Part shown: positions 8,706 through 18,842 of the stretch, one piece after another
How the letters are laid out: every line of letters starts with the position of its first letter
How positions within the stretch are numbered: position 1 is the stretch's first letter
NCBI GenBank assembly: GCA_963795935.1
Contig: CAWCJO010000004.1
Coordinates: 1,302,001-1,366,000, forward strand
Reading direction: 5' to 3'
DNA from: JAICMB01 sp963795935
Lineage (GTDB): Bacteria; Acidobacteriota; Terriglobia; Bryobacterales; Bryobacteraceae
Length of the DNA: 64,000 nucleotides
The notes under the pieces: generated by a model
The model's input: only the letters and a program-made list of their open reading frames with translations
Databases searched by the model: none
What the model was told of the DNA's origin: nothing
Program-made: the position numbers and the translations under genes

Positions 8706-9901
8706 CGCGGTTCGGAGGCACGGCGTGTTTCGGCGGACGGCGGCCGCTCTCGGAGCCTTCCGGAGACGCTCCGTTCGGCGGCGGCGCACCGGTATCGCGC
8801 GCCGGCGTCCGCGGCTTTGGAACCGTTTGCGTACCCCCGTCCGCCGCGGGCTTATCGTTGTTCGCCTGGGGGGATTTGGCGTGCCCGCGATTTCCGGGCT
8901 TGCGGTCGTCGCCTGCCGCCGGGCCGCCCGAGGTTGCGCCATGCGCGTCGTGCTGCTTGTTGACCGCTATAGGATGCATGCGCTTCCACGTCAACCAGCC
9001 GGCGGCCGATGCGAGCGCCACCAATATGATGATGCCCGCGGCCACATATAACCATCGTGGGCCCCGCGGGGTTGCCAGAGCGCCGGAACCCGTTATCGGG
9101 CCGAATGCCGCACCCGCGCTTTTTTCGCCGATGCGAAGGAACTGGACCGTAATGTTATCGTCGCTTCCCGCTTTTAAAGCGAGATCGATCAGGTTGCGCA
9201 CCACCCCGTTGGGATCGCCCGAGCCCGCCACCGCGCGCGCGATGTCGGCATCCATCGCAAAGCCCGAAAGCCCGTCGGAGCAGAGCAGTAATCCGTCGCC
9301 CGGCTCCAGAGCCACCGGCGGATATGTCTCTGCCGTCGTGCCGCGCTGCAGCCCCAGCGCCCGAGTCAGAACCGATGCGTTCGGATGATTGCGCGCCTCC
9401 TCCGGCGTCAATACGCCCGCATCCACCATCCGCTGCGCCGCCGTGTGATCGTTCGTCAGCAGCCGGAGCGCGCCGCCGCGCACCAGATAGGCGCGGCTGT
9501 CGCCCGCATTGGCCACCACCGCTTCCTGGCCCGCACCCGTTTGCCGAAGCACGGCCACCACCAGTGTCGATCCCATTCCCGCCACGGCCGCGTCGCCCGC
9601 ATGTCCGCGCTCGTAAATCTCGTCATTCACGCGCTCCGCGGCTTTTTGCAACGCCTCGGGCAGTGAAACCGACTCGGCCATGAGATCGAGGTAATACCCA
9701 AAGCGCTTTGCGGCCATTTCCGACGCCGTCGCGCCGCCCTGGTGGCCGCCCATTCCATCCGCGATCAGAACCACCTCGCCGAAGCGCGACTGAAACCGCG
9801 TCATCGCGTCCTGATTTTCTTCGCGCAGCCCTTTGGCGCTGTGCGCGCCGGCATGTATTTCCCGCGCCGCCGCCTTTTTGTATCGATTCGCCCGTTCTCA
9901 T
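8695..9901 (-). CDS. PP2C-type protein phosphatase with C-terminal membrane anchor (one-base frameshift near its start)
   Basis: The main frame (9804-8695) has the PP2C motifs IADGMGGHQGG, NAGDSRAYL, LCSDGLSG and GSDDNITV, then a membrane segment and a Pro-rich tail. An ATG at 9804 would lose the first motif, because the residues just upstream in that frame read GLREENQDAM, with the conserved Arg and metal-ligand Asp. No usual start exists in that frame before a TGA. An ATG at 9901 with an AGGA ribosome site joins it if one A of the A5 run at 9875-9879 is removed, giving 401 residues. I take the gene to start at 9901. It is the likely antagonist of the overlapping kinase. Confidence 0.85.
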
Positions 9902-9940
9902 ATGCCGATCCTATTCGGCTCGCTCGCGCCGTCCCCAGTT

Positions 9941-10831
9941 CTAGCCCTGGGGGCGCGCTTCGGGCGGCGCCGGCAGTAGCGCCAGGGCGGCCTTCATCGC
10001 TTTGAACGCAAGGCTGTCGTTCACCATTCTCGCCGGCAGAGGCGCCGTTGCCATCTCACTGCGAATGCGCGCCGCGCGTTCGGCCGAAGGAGGGTGGTCC
10101 GAAAACACCGCCTTCATGAAAGTCGGCTGGCCCTCCAGCTTATGAAAATCCTCGAACAGCCGCACCATGCCGCGGGGGTCCCAGTCGCAGCGAATCATTT
10201 CGTAAAACCCCAACAGGTCCGCCTGAAATTCCTCGTCGCGCTGGTAATGCATCAACGCCAGCACCGCGAGAGGTCCGCCCAGCTTTTCAATCACCTGCGC
10301 GATTACGTTATTCTGCAGCCTGACGTTCTTCTTCACGATCTCATAGAGCTGTTTGGCGCGCACCTCGATCATGATGTTGTTCGCCGAATGGTGTCCCGCG
10401 ACGTGTCCCACTTCGTGCGCCAGAACCGCCGCCAATTCGGATTCGCTCTGCACGAACTGCAGCAGCCCGCGGTACACGTACGTGTGTCCACCGAGGATCG
10501 ACTTCGCGTTGACAGACGGCGTATTCACCACCTTGGCAACGTAATCCATGTTGGGCCGTTGCGACGCCCGTCCGAGCCTCTGGACCATGTTGTTCACATA
10601 ACCGTCGATGGGGCCGAAACCCAGCAATGGCAAGCGCGGACTGCGGTCCATCTGCGCGGCGACCTTGCGGCCGAACTCGATCTCCTCCTCGTCGCTGAGC
10701 TTGTTGTAAACCGGTACGGTAACCCGCGGCTCCGAAGCCTGGAGCATCGCCGCGCCCCCCGCTATGGGGAGCGCCGCCGCCAAACGCAACAGCTCCCGCC
10801 GCGAAATCGCCCTCGTCTGTCGGCTGATCAT
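9941..10831 (-). CDS. M48-family zinc metalloprotease (BepA-like)
   Basis: 296 residues. The zinc-binding helix HEVGHVAGH is visible, with the later glutamate-containing DEEFQADLLGF segment typical of M48 peptidases. The N-terminus has a twin-Arg stretch (SRRELLRLAAALPIAGG), suggesting Tat or Sec export to the periplasm. Relatives act in outer-membrane protein quality control. It is upstream of the PP2C gene on the same strand, with a 39-base gap. Confidence 0.88.
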   Translation of the reverse strand: MISRQTRAISRRELLRLAAALPIAGGAAMLQASEPRVTVPVYNKLSDEEEIEFGRKVAAQMDRSPRLPLLGFGPIDGYVNNMVQRLGRASQRPNMDYVAKVVNTPSVNAKSILGGHTYVYRGLLQFVQSESELAAVLAHEVGHVAGHHSANNIMIEVRAKQLYEIVKKNVRLQNNVIAQVIEKLGGPLAVLALMHYQRDEEFQADLLGFYEMIRCDWDPRGMVRLFEDFHKLEGQPTFMKAVFSDHPPSAERAARIRSEMATAPLPARMVNDSLAFKAMKAALALLPAPPEARPQG

Positions 10832-10913
10832 GATCGTGTCCTCTCATCGGTGATAGCGGAACGCCAGACCGAAACCGCGCAAAATTCTCGCGCCTTCCGC
10901 CGGAACCGCTCCA

Positions 10914-12001
10914 TTATAACGAGCCCTGCTGCGATTCCCTCAGAAGCTGCCGCAGATAGTCGCCCCACACGGCCGGCAGGGAATGGGTCCCATGCCCGCG
11001 CGTCTCATCGCCGATAGGAATCAAAACGAATTTTCCCCGCTTCACCTTCTTGATTTCACGCTCGCCGATGCCCAGCTCCGGCGGATTCACCTGGTCGTCC
11101 GCCGAGTTTATCGCCATCAGAGGCGCTTCGATCTTCCCAAGTTGCGGCTCCGGATTGTAGAACCGCGAGGCCTCCACGGCATAGATGAAATCGTTGGCAT
11201 CCTGATGCGCCACCCGCGCCGGAATCATTTTTTCCAGGGCGGCATCGGCGCTCGCGCGCGTGGGATATTGCTTTTGAAGCTGCAGGGGGCTGCTGGTCAT
11301 GATCGACAACACGTACATCGCGCACGTCAGCCCACGCACCGGCTCGCTCTCATAATCGCCGCCCTTCCATTCCGGATCGTTCTCGATGGCGTCTATCGTC
11401 ATTTTTCGCATCATGCGGTTGCGCCCGCCAATCTCGACCGGCTGGCTTGCCAATGGCATCAATGCATCCATGAACCGCGGATACATCTCCCCCCACATCC
11501 ACGTGTGCATGGCGCCCATTGAGGTCCCCATGACCAGCCGCAAATGGTTCACGCCCAGGCCTTGCGTCAGCAACAGGTACTGCGCGTGGACCATGTCGTC
11601 ATAGTCGTATTTTGGAAAGCGCATGCGCATGCCGTCGCTGGGCTTGCTCGATTTCCCGTGCCCGATGGCGTCGGGAAGAATGATGTAATACTTCGCCGCA
11701 TCCAGCAGTTGCCCCGGCGCGAAAAGTTGGCCCGCAAAATTTGCCGTGAGGAACCCATTTCCGCTGCCGCCGGTCCCATGCATGATGAGCACGGCGTTGC
11801 GCACTACGCCCCCCGCATCCCGCGCCGGCGCTTGCCCACCGTCGAATAGTGCAACCGCAACTCCGGCAGCGTCTCGCCGCTGGTGAAGTGAAAGTCTTTT
11901 GCGATCCAGTCGCCCTCAACCGGCTCCGGGTAACTCGCCGCGGCCGCCGCGCCGCAGATGCAGATAGCGCAAAGCGCCCCAAGCGCCTTCATGGGTTTCA
12001 T
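10914..12001 (-). CDS. Secreted alpha/beta hydrolase, MetX-like (one-base frameshift)
   Basis: Two frames make one protein of about 362 residues. The first piece (12001-11804) has a signal peptide (MKPMKALGALCAICICG) and reads into GETLPELRLHYSTVG. The second (11804-10914) has the hydrolase core: LIMHGTGGSG, nucleophile elbow GTSMGAMHTW, acid region NSADDQVNP and the His in GHGTHSLP. Upstream of its ATG the frame is open and reads APARDAGGVV, so restoring one base near 11831-11836 joins the pieces. The fold resembles homoserine acetyltransferases, but the signal peptide points to an exported hydrolase of unknown substrate. Confidence 0.82.
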
Positions 12002-12080
12002 ATTTCCAAGATTATCTCCGGCCCTGGACCGGCCTGGAAAAGATCGCGATCGATGGGCGCGAGATCCGCGCGCAGACGGC

Positions 12081-14525
12081 TCACTCCATCCGCAAAACTC
12101 GCATCGGATCGATCGAGGCCGCGCGCCGCGCCGGGAACCATGCCGCCAGCAGCGACACGATAAACAGCGCCGCCGCCGTCGCGAGCAGCGTCATCGCGTC
12201 CCACGGCTCCACCCCCGCCAGCATGACGCTCAGAAACCGCCCGCACCACACCGCGCCCACAACACCCGCCGCCAGCCCCATCGCGTAGAGCCACATCGCG
12301 CGCGCCACCACGCCGCGTATCACGTCCTCGCTCCGGGCCCCCAGGGCGATTCGTACCGCAATTTCGCGCCGGCGCTGCCCCACCGTGTACGACAGCAGAG
12401 CGTACAGCCCCGCCGCCGCCACCGTAAGCGCCAGGGCCGCGAACACCCCCAGCAGAATCGCCGTGAAGCGCCGCGTATCGAGCCGCGAGGAGACGATCTC
12501 GTCCATGGCCGCGACGTGAAACACCGTCTGATCCGGATCGATCGAGTGAAGTGCATTCTCGATGCTTTTTGTCAATCCCGCCGGATTCCCGCCGCTCCTC
12601 ACGGCAAACGTCATGATGCCCTTCAACAGAAAATCCGACCATAGCGTGTCCGGCGGAATCTGCCGGAAGCAGAGATAGATCTCGGTCTCCGGGGGCTGCT
12701 CCAATTCCCGCTGGCGGCTGCCCCGCACCACGCCAACGATCGTGAGAGGGCGCTTCTGATACTCCGGATCGTCGAAAGCGATGCGTCTGCCGATCGGATT
12801 CTCGCCCGCGAAATACTTCTTAGCCAGCGCGTCGTTGATAATCGCCGCGCGCGGAGCAGCCTGGTTATCCTCCACCGTGAAAAAACGGCCCGCGAGCAAG
12901 GGTATCCCAAGCGCTTTAAAGAAATCTTCGCTCGCCGAATTCAGCGCCGCGTTTGGCGCGTGCCGGATGTCCGCGGCGGGCCGTCCCGGAATGTTGAACG
13001 AAGCCCCGGCGTAGCCATTGCTCAACGGCAGATAAGAGACGAACCCGACGGCCCTGACGCCCGGCAACTGGCGCAGGCGGTCTATCTCCGGCCCATACAG
13101 TGCGGCTGTCAGATCGCGGCCCTTATAGCTGCTCCCCGGTATGGCGGTCTGCAGGGTCAGCACGCGCTCCGCCGAAAAGCCGAGATCCTGGTGTAACAAG
13201 TGGTACAGCGTGCGCAACAGCAACCCCGATCCCGCGAGCAAAATGATAGCGAGCGCCAGTTGTCCCGCCACCAAAAAGTCGCGCACGCGCTGTTGGCGTC
13301 GCGCGCCGCTCAACGCCGTCGCGGCGTCGCGCAAATTTCGCTCAATATCCTGCCGGAAGGCCTGCAAAATGGGCGCAAGCCCGAATAGTATTCCTGTCAG
13401 CGCCGCCGCCGCGATGACGGCCGCGCAAACCTCCGTATGCAACTGGATCTCCCTCGCCCGGGGCACGATCTCGGCCCCCCATTTCTTGAGAGCGTCCAGC
13501 GAAAGCGCCGCCAGCCCCAATCCCGCAAGCCCCCCGGCGGCCGCCAGCGCCAGGCTTTCTGTCAATAGTTGCCTGGCCAATCGCCCTTTGGCCGCTCCGA
13601 CCGCCGCCCGAATCGCAAACTCGCGCTTTCTTCCCAGCGCCCGCGCCAATTGCAGGTTCGCAACATTGGCGCACGTGATCAGCAGCAGCAGAATTACCGC
13701 TCCCAACAGAGCGAACAGCGCCGGCCGGCTCTCCGCCGTGATGGTGTCGAGGTAGGGCGTTATCCCAATGTGCGTGCCTTTCTCATCCGAGTTTGCCTTC
13801 ACGATGTTGTCGGACAGAACGTTCAGTTCGTTGCGCGCCGTCTGCGCCGTAACGCCGCGCTGCAGCCGTCCGATCGCGTTCAGATAATCGGTATCGCGCT
13901 GCAGCAGTTGCCCGGACGGATGCATCGGGGTCCATACAGCGTCCGAGGCGGACGGAGGAAACGCGATGCCGGACGGCATCACGCCCACCACTGTGCAAGG
14001 CGCGCCATCCAGGCTGAAGCGCGTCCCGATCGCCGCTCGATCGCCGCCGAACCGCTCGCGCCAAATATCGGCCGACAACACCGCCACGCACGGGTTTCCC
14101 GGCTGGTCTTCATCGTCGAGAAAGGTCCGCCCCAGCATCGGCCGCACTCCCAACAGGTCGAATAGATTCGCGCTGGACTCGATCGCGCCGATATGAATCG
14201 CATCTCCGGAGGGCAAGCGCAGCGACACGCTCCGCCCGCGATAGGCCGCCACCGCGCGAAGCGATTTCACCTGCGCGCGAATATCGAGAAAGGTCGGCAG
14301 CGATATCGAACCGCCGCGCCCTTGCGGGTCTACCCGGTTCAGATCCACCAGTTGCGAAGCATCCGCATAAGGCAGCGGCCGCAGCAGCACCGAGTCGATC
14401 ACCGAAAACATCAGCGCGTTCGCTCCCGTGCCGAGCGCCAGAATCGCGATCGCCAGCGCCGCGTAGCCGGGAGCGCGCCGGAACTGGCGCAGCGCGTACA
14501 CGACGTCCTGTCCAAAACTGCCCAT
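12081..14525 (-). CDS. ADOP 1: long FtsX/MacB-type permease
   Basis: 814 residues, intact. The N-terminus is RQFRRAPGYAALAIAILALGTGANALMFSVI, the standard opening of these permeases. It is followed by a large MacB-like periplasmic domain, a first FtsX permease unit (TCANVANLQLARALGRKREFAIR), a second periplasmic domain and a second FtsX unit ending with ARRAASIDPMRVLRME. The family is expanded in Acidobacteriota and usually lacks an adjacent ATPase, as here. Function is unknown; relatives of MacB move lipoproteins, peptides or drugs. Unlike ADOP 2 it lacks the roughly 80-residue N-terminal extension and has no PadR gene beside it. Confidence 0.9.
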   Translation of the reverse strand: MGSFGQDVVYALRQFRRAPGYAALAIAILALGTGANALMFSVIDSVLLRPLPYADASQLVDLNRVDPQGRGGSISLPTFLDIRAQVKSLRAVAAYRGRSVSLRLPSGDAIHIGAIESSANLFDLLGVRPMLGRTFLDDEDQPGNPCVAVLSADIWRERFGGDRAAIGTRFSLDGAPCTVVGVMPSGIAFPPSASDAVWTPMHPSGQLLQRDTDYLNAIGRLQRGVTAQTARNELNVLSDNIVKANSDEKGTHIGITPYLDTITAESRPALFALLGAVILLLLITCANVANLQLARALGRKREFAIRAAVGAAKGRLARQLLTESLALAAAGGLAGLGLAALSLDALKKWGAEIVPRAREIQLHTEVCAAVIAAAALTGILFGLAPILQAFRQDIERNLRDAATALSGARRQQRVRDFLVAGQLALAIILLAGSGLLLRTLYHLLHQDLGFSAERVLTLQTAIPGSSYKGRDLTAALYGPEIDRLRQLPGVRAVGFVSYLPLSNGYAGASFNIPGRPAADIRHAPNAALNSASEDFFKALGIPLLAGRFFTVEDNQAAPRAAIINDALAKKYFAGENPIGRRIAFDDPEYQKRPLTIVGVVRGSRQRELEQPPETEIYLCFRQIPPDTLWSDFLLKGIMTFAVRSGGNPAGLTKSIENALHSIDPDQTVFHVAAMDEIVSSRLDTRRFTAILLGVFAALALTVAAAGLYALLSYTVGQRRREIAVRIALGARSEDVIRGVVARAMWLYAMGLAAGVVGAVWCGRFLSVMLAGVEPWDAMTLLATAAALFIVSLLAAWFPARRAASIDPMRVLRME

Positions 14526-14660
14526 AAGTTCTTTATAGAGCTTACGGCAATCGTCGTACCCGCCCTATGCCGCTGCCATTAAAGGAGCAAGCCCGCAAAT
14601 GGCGATGCGAATGTGTCCGAAAACGCGTCGCGGCGCCCGCTTGCGAACATAGCCTACCGT

Positions 14661-14999
14661 TCAGAGCCGCGCCGGGCCGCCGTCGCGAAGGAACTCCCAA
14701 CGTTCCATGGTCACGGCCGCTTCGGAATCCGCGCTGCGCCGCACTACTCTGCCTTTGCACTTCAGGCGCACGTTGATCTTGTCGAAAGAGCTTGGCAGCG
14801 TGATCCGATATTCCACGATATCGCCCGGCTCCAAATGAGCGCTGGAGCGGAACAGGACGCCTACCGAACTGACATTCATGGTTTCGCCGCTTTCGAGCAG
14901 CTCTTGGGCGCCCTTGCGCAGGAGCTCGAAAGGAAGGCTCAAGTCAAAGCGGCGGGATCTTCGTTGATCTGACACAGTCACCTTAGACTCTACCCTCAT
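14661..14999 (-). CDS. PilZ domain protein
   Basis: 112 residues, a lone PilZ domain. The RRSRRFDLSLPFEL opening provides the RxxxR c-di-GMP loop, and NVSSVGVLFRS corresponds to the D/NxSxxG motif. The GAGGGGG ribosome site fixes the ATG at 14999. Probably a cytoplasmic c-di-GMP receptor. No pilus or flagellar gene is nearby. Confidence 0.85.
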   Translation of the reverse strand: MRVESKVTVSDQRRSRRFDLSLPFELLRKGAQELLESGETMNVSSVGVLFRSSAHLEPGDIVEYRITLPSSFDKINVRLKCKGRVVRRSADSEAAVTMERWEFLRDGGPARL

Positions 15000-15063
15000 G
15001 TCCCCCTCGGGTCAATATCGAAAGGCAACTTCGCGGGGTGTGAAGTCCTAGTACGGCGCCGCC

Positions 15064-15138
15064 GTCGATATGACAAAATAAATCAAATGGCGGAAATCGG
15101 CGTCGCGCAGCAGCTCGAAAAAATTCAGCGGGGCTGGA
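15064..15138 (+). repeat. Short direct repeat, left copy
   Basis: About 75 bases nearly identical to 24492-24568. They cover a shared leader (gtcgatatgacaaaataa) and the first codons of a methyltransferase gene (MAEI.VAQQLEK). The two copies bracket the 15.4-24.3 kb accessory block in the same orientation. Confidence 0.75.
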
Positions 15139-15278
15139 CGGATGAAGCGTTCTTCCAGCTCGTTACAGCGCTCCGCCGACGAGGAGATCCTTACCGGCTG
15201 GGCAAAGGAGCCGCTGGAGAAGCATATTTGGGCCGCCTGAAGAAAGCGGAGTCGAGGTTGCATGACAAATCGACTTGA
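15087..15278 (+). pseudogene. Relic of the methyltransferase gene at 24517
   Basis: The first 12 residues (MAEIGVAQQLEK) match the start of the intact gene except for one, and a second matching block follows (WTDEAFF versus WTDEEFF, then DEEILT in another frame). The intervening 60 or so bases of the intact gene are missing, and the frame soon fails; the SAM-binding motif is absent. Probably a duplication relic rather than an expressed gene. Confidence 0.65.
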
Positions 15279-15406
15279 GAAGAAACGGCTCCGTGAAACG
15301 CCCCATATGTGTAACGGGAAACCAAAACGGAAATCCTGACTCTAATCCCCGACTAGAGGCGCCGATCTTGCCCCGGAGGTGAATTATACTAATCCGCCAG
15401 GAACAA

Positions 15407-15748
15407 ATGAAGACCTTTGAAGCTTCCGTAAGGGAGACTTTCAGGCTGAAGCTCCTGACCCATCTACGCGAGACCTTTCCCGAAGAAACGAAGGATCTGA
15501 GCGATGCCGCTCTCTTTGCGGTTATAGACGCCGAGGTCAAGCGGGGCGCGGCGTACAATATCACTACGCAGCGGGAGATCATGTTATTCACCGATCTCCG
15601 GTTCTTTTGCGCGCCGGATTTCGAGCAAGCGGCTGATATGGAGTGGGCCAAGAACATTCTTGAAAACAAGGAACTGGAGGGCGGCGTGAGATTGCGCCTC
15701 ATCTATCAGTGCCTGGCGGCTTCCGAGCGGTTCAAAGAATCCGCATAA
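15407..15748 (+). CDS. Small protein resembling helpers next to type VI effectors
   Basis: 113 residues, mostly helical, no signal peptide. Its pattern is an HLRETFPE stretch, then YNITTQREIMLFTDL, a Phe-rich DFE site, WAKNIL and a final RLIYQ. This resembles short proteins that I recall beside PAAR/VgrG-linked effector genes in Proteobacteria and Myxococcota; this is from memory and needs a profile search. AGGA sits 4 bases before the ATG, and the large protein gene starts 10 bases after its stop, so they are probably cotranscribed. Confidence 0.6.
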   Translation: MKTFEASVRETFRLKLLTHLRETFPEETKDLSDAALFAVIDAEVKRGAAYNITTQREIMLFTDLRFFCAPDFEQAADMEWAKNILENKELEGGVRLRLIYQCLAASERFKESA

Positions 15749-15758
15749 CCGTTTCCCG

Positions 15759-18700
15759 ATGGCGGACCCTCAAAAAGTACTGGACCAACTTACCAAAGAG
15801 GCGAGCGACCACGATGTGTGCGCGCCCGCCGTGAAGTGCAAGGATCGGAAACCCGCGATCTTTGTCATGGTGATTCGCGCGGAAGACAACGCGCCGGTGC
15901 AGGGTATCCATGTGGACGTCAGCAAGCCGACGGGACAGAACAAACCCAGCGGCGCCGACGGCATGGCCAAGTTCGATCCCGCCGCGGTGGGGAACCATAA
16001 CTTAAAGGTGCTGCTCGATGCCAAGCAAAAGCGCACCTGGGTCACTCCCGTCGCCGGCGCGGTGACCACCACGGCGAATCATACCTCCACGTTTCTATTC
16101 GTGCTGCAGCGGATGCCCTCGTTGGAGGTCGTGGTGCTGCGCTCCGACAATCGCGCCCCCCTTGAGAACATCACGGTTCAACTCACGGGTCCGGAATCGC
16201 TGCACGGCGTAACGGCAAAGACGACCGGAAGCACGACCTTCGATCCCTTGACGCCCGGGAACTATGACGTGAAGATCACGATTCCGCAGGATCTGATCCA
16301 CAAGTTGACCGTCCCGGCAGCGCAGAAGACCGCGGTGGTGGCCGCGACTAAGAACAAGATCGAGATTCTTGTCGCGCCGCGGCCCAAGGTCGATCCCAAA
16401 CTGAAGATCGCCGATCCCAAGGCCGTGATCCTGAAGCGCGACTACATGCCGAGCGCTAAATTGGGCGTAAAGGTACACCGGCTGGCGGTGACGGTGGGCG
16501 TTTCGGAAACGTTCGATGGCACGGGGAAATTGACTTGTAACTTGCCGGCGAAGATTAAAGTTTTCGATCATGCCGAGGGTGGCTCGCCGAAGGCGTTTCC
16601 GATCGCGCTCACCTCCGGGCAGTTGAACGAGGGCCAGAGCGGGGCCGCGCATACGCTTTTCATTGAAGCCGCCGACGTGAGTGGCGCTCCAGACGATGTG
16701 GTCCTGACGCTGGAGCTGCAAGGGGGCACGTTCGTCCTCGGGCCGGCCGTGCACGACCAGCTCACGTGCGTGCGGCTGAAGCTGGATATTTGCAAATGGC
16801 GCGTCAGCCATGCCGCCGATCCGGTTCCGATCGCGGATGCCGACAAAATCTCGAAGGGACGTTTTGTTCATGAGCAGGACGGCATCCGCCATGAGCGCGC
16901 TCTTGTGATTCTGCATCGCGCGGAGCCGGACGATTACCGGGGACAAATGCGCCTGCAGGCCTGGGACGTCAAGTCGGCGAAGGCGAGCGACAAACTCCGC
17001 CTGTTCCGGGTCGAAAAGCCCGCCACGGGCCAAGCCACGCGAGATCTTCCGCTCGACCGCGCGAACTGGAACATACCGGCCAAGGGTATGCACATCTGGC
17101 TGGAGGGAGCACACGTGAGCGGCGCGATGCAGGATACCGCGCTCCGCCTCGGTCTTGTCGATGTTCCCGACAAGGGCAAGGACCTTTTTGAAGGAGACCG
17201 CGCGACCGTCACGGTGGTGAAAACCGCACTTGATATATGCAAGAGCAGGATCAAGCCCACCGAGGAACCGATACCCCTGTCGCCCGCCGACAAGATCGCG
17301 GTGGGCCGCTTCGTCCATACGCAGGACGCGGGTTTCCATTGCGTGCGCGCGCTCACTATCGTTCGGACGGTTTTGCCCGCTGACTTCACCGGTCATATGA
17401 GTCTGACGGTTTGGGACGCGAAGGCGAGGTCCGCCGGGAACCCGAGAGTCCAGTTATTCGAGGACGAGATCCACAAAGGAGCTGAAGCCGCGAAAGCGAA
17501 TCCGTTCGAATTCGATTACAATGGCGCCTTCCCAAAGATGATCAAGGGAAAGGACCTGAGACTCTGGGCGGAAGGCAAGACTGCCGTGGTTAGCGGCGAG
17601 CCGCTCGACACCGAAATCTGGCTCAGCTTCACCGACCACATACGGGTGGCCGACCGCGTCGCGCTCACGGTCATACAATTGAAGATTACGGCTCAATTGC
17701 CCGTCACGCCGTCGTTTCGTGTCCACCATGCCACATTGCCGCCGAACCCAAATCAGGAGTTTACGAGCAACTCGCATGACAAGTCACTCGCCGGCAATGC
17801 GCCGACGGTCTTGCTTCGGAATTCCAGCCCTATTAACCTCATCGCCAATACGGACCCACCACACTTGAACGACCTCGCCTGGGACGTCGAGCCGAATCCG
17901 GGGCCGGCAGCGCCGAAGCCGGCTCTGGCCCCGTCCGGAGAAAAAGCAGCCCTCCAACTGGATCAGTCTGGCGGGTATGCGATTTCCCTGTCGCTGGACG
18001 GAGCGGCCGTCTATTGGAATCTAGTTCTTTTTGAAGTGAAGGTTGACAACTCTGCCGTCACTTTCATTGCCACGAAGCCCAAGAACCAGTCTAACGCCAA
18101 TTTTCTCACCGTGAGCTCGGGTGTCTTCGATCTCGTTCACACCGAAAGATGCGCGATGTATGCGAAAGCGAAGGTGACCCTAACCGCCGGCAATCAGGCA
18201 TCGCTCGATACTTACTGCTCCAACATAAAGTTGGGAATGGCCCAGGACATGACGAATGATACGACAGCGGCGCAATATGACGGAGGCGGCAAGGAACAAT
18301 CGAAATACAGTGTTACGCCCATGCCAGGAGTGCCGACCATCACCGACCCGGCGGTTGTGGTGACGGAGATTGGATTCCCGCTCCTGGATACGGGGCTTGG
18401 GGGTGCGACCGGGGGCGGCTCAATTTTTCTCAGCCATACGCGGACCCAGCTGTCGAACGCCGGAAAGAATATCCTGGTTGAGACCTGCGACAGCCCGAAT
18501 TTGAATTTTGAGTCGCTCCACCCGGAATTCAATGCAGCTCCGACCCAGCCTGCGCATAGCGTATCGGGAAGTAACAAGTTTACGCTGTTTTTGATCGCCT
18601 ATAGCACCTTCGCGTTGTTCAGCTTTGTCGCTTATGGCTCGGTGTCATGGACCCTTGAAATCACAGGCACGATTACGTGGGCGGGCGGGATGCCCACTTA

Positions 18701-18842
18701 CGTTCCTGGAGCGTCGGCGGGTGTCACCGGGACCGGTGCAGAATTCGTAGTAATTGCCGGCGGGCAAGAAGCTGACAAAGCCCATTGCGAAGTGATGCCG
18801 CCAGCGGACCTGGATCCATATTGGATCAATGACGCAAGGTGA
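15759..18842 (+). CDS. Large beta-domain protein, copy 1 (effector-like)
   Basis: 1027 residues, no signal peptide. Two carboxypeptidase-regulatory-like beta domains (about 25-110 and 115-200) are followed by three related modules (about 225-340, 341-489 and 490-643). The last two begin LDICK and share a GRFVH-QD core. The C-terminal 380 residues are unrelated to copy 2 and contain a hydrophobic stretch near 940-972 (KFTLFLIAYSTFALF). Residues 1-500 are nearly identical to copy 2. The stop overlaps the next gene (GTGA). The conserved front, variable tail and coupled secreted partner suggest an effector/immunity pair; the function is inferred only from this layout. Confidence 0.75.
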   Translation: MADPQKVLDQLTKEASDHDVCAPAVKCKDRKPAIFVMVIRAEDNAPVQGIHVDVSKPTGQNKPSGADGMAKFDPAAVGNHNLKVLLDAKQKRTWVTPVAGAVTTTANHTSTFLFVLQRMPSLEVVVLRSDNRAPLENITVQLTGPESLHGVTAKTTGSTTFDPLTPGNYDVKITIPQDLIHKLTVPAAQKTAVVAATKNKIEILVAPRPKVDPKLKIADPKAVILKRDYMPSAKLGVKVHRLAVTVGVSETFDGTGKLTCNLPAKIKVFDHAEGGSPKAFPIALTSGQLNEGQSGAAHTLFIEAADVSGAPDDVVLTLELQGGTFVLGPAVHDQLTCVRLKLDICKWRVSHAADPVPIADADKISKGRFVHEQDGIRHERALVILHRAEPDDYRGQMRLQAWDVKSAKASDKLRLFRVEKPATGQATRDLPLDRANWNIPAKGMHIWLEGAHVSGAMQDTALRLGLVDVPDKGKDLFEGDRATVTVVKTALDICKSRIKPTEEPIPLSPADKIAVGRFVHTQDAGFHCVRALTIVRTVLPADFTGHMSLTVWDAKARSAGNPRVQLFEDEIHKGAEAAKANPFEFDYNGAFPKMIKGKDLRLWAEGKTAVVSGEPLDTEIWLSFTDHIRVADRVALTVIQLKITAQLPVTPSFRVHHATLPPNPNQEFTSNSHDKSLAGNAPTVLLRNSSPINLIANTDPPHLNDLAWDVEPNPGPAAPKPALAPSGEKAALQLDQSGGYAISLSLDGAAVYWNLVLFEVKVDNSAVTFIATKPKNQSNANFLTVSSGVFDLVHTERCAMYAKAKVTLTAGNQASLDTYCSNIKLGMAQDMTNDTTAAQYDGGGKEQSKYSVTPMPGVPTITDPAVVVTEIGFPLLDTGLGGATGGGSIFLSHTRTQLSNAGKNILVETCDSPNLNFESLHPEFNAAPTQPAHSVSGSNKFTLFLIAYSTFALFSFVAYGSVSWTLEITGTITWAGGMPTYVPGASAGVTGTGAEFVVIAGGQEADKAHCEVMPPADLDPYWINDAR
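15778..17260 (+). repeat. 1.5-kb direct repeat, left copy
   Basis: Nearly the same sequence as 19922-21395, offset 4144 bases, with scattered and mostly third-position differences. It covers the N-terminal carrier domains of the two large beta-domain proteins. Similarity drops sharply after this point. Confidence 0.85.

Noticed and set aside
15378..15390. TATACT box before the 113-residue gene as a promoter
   Set aside because: No -35 at 16-18 bases; left unannotated.
16095..17396. 433-codon open frame opposite copy 1 of the large beta-domain protein (and its twin at 20146-21090)
   Set aside because: Mirror of the coding strand; conserved between copies only because the DNA is duplicated.
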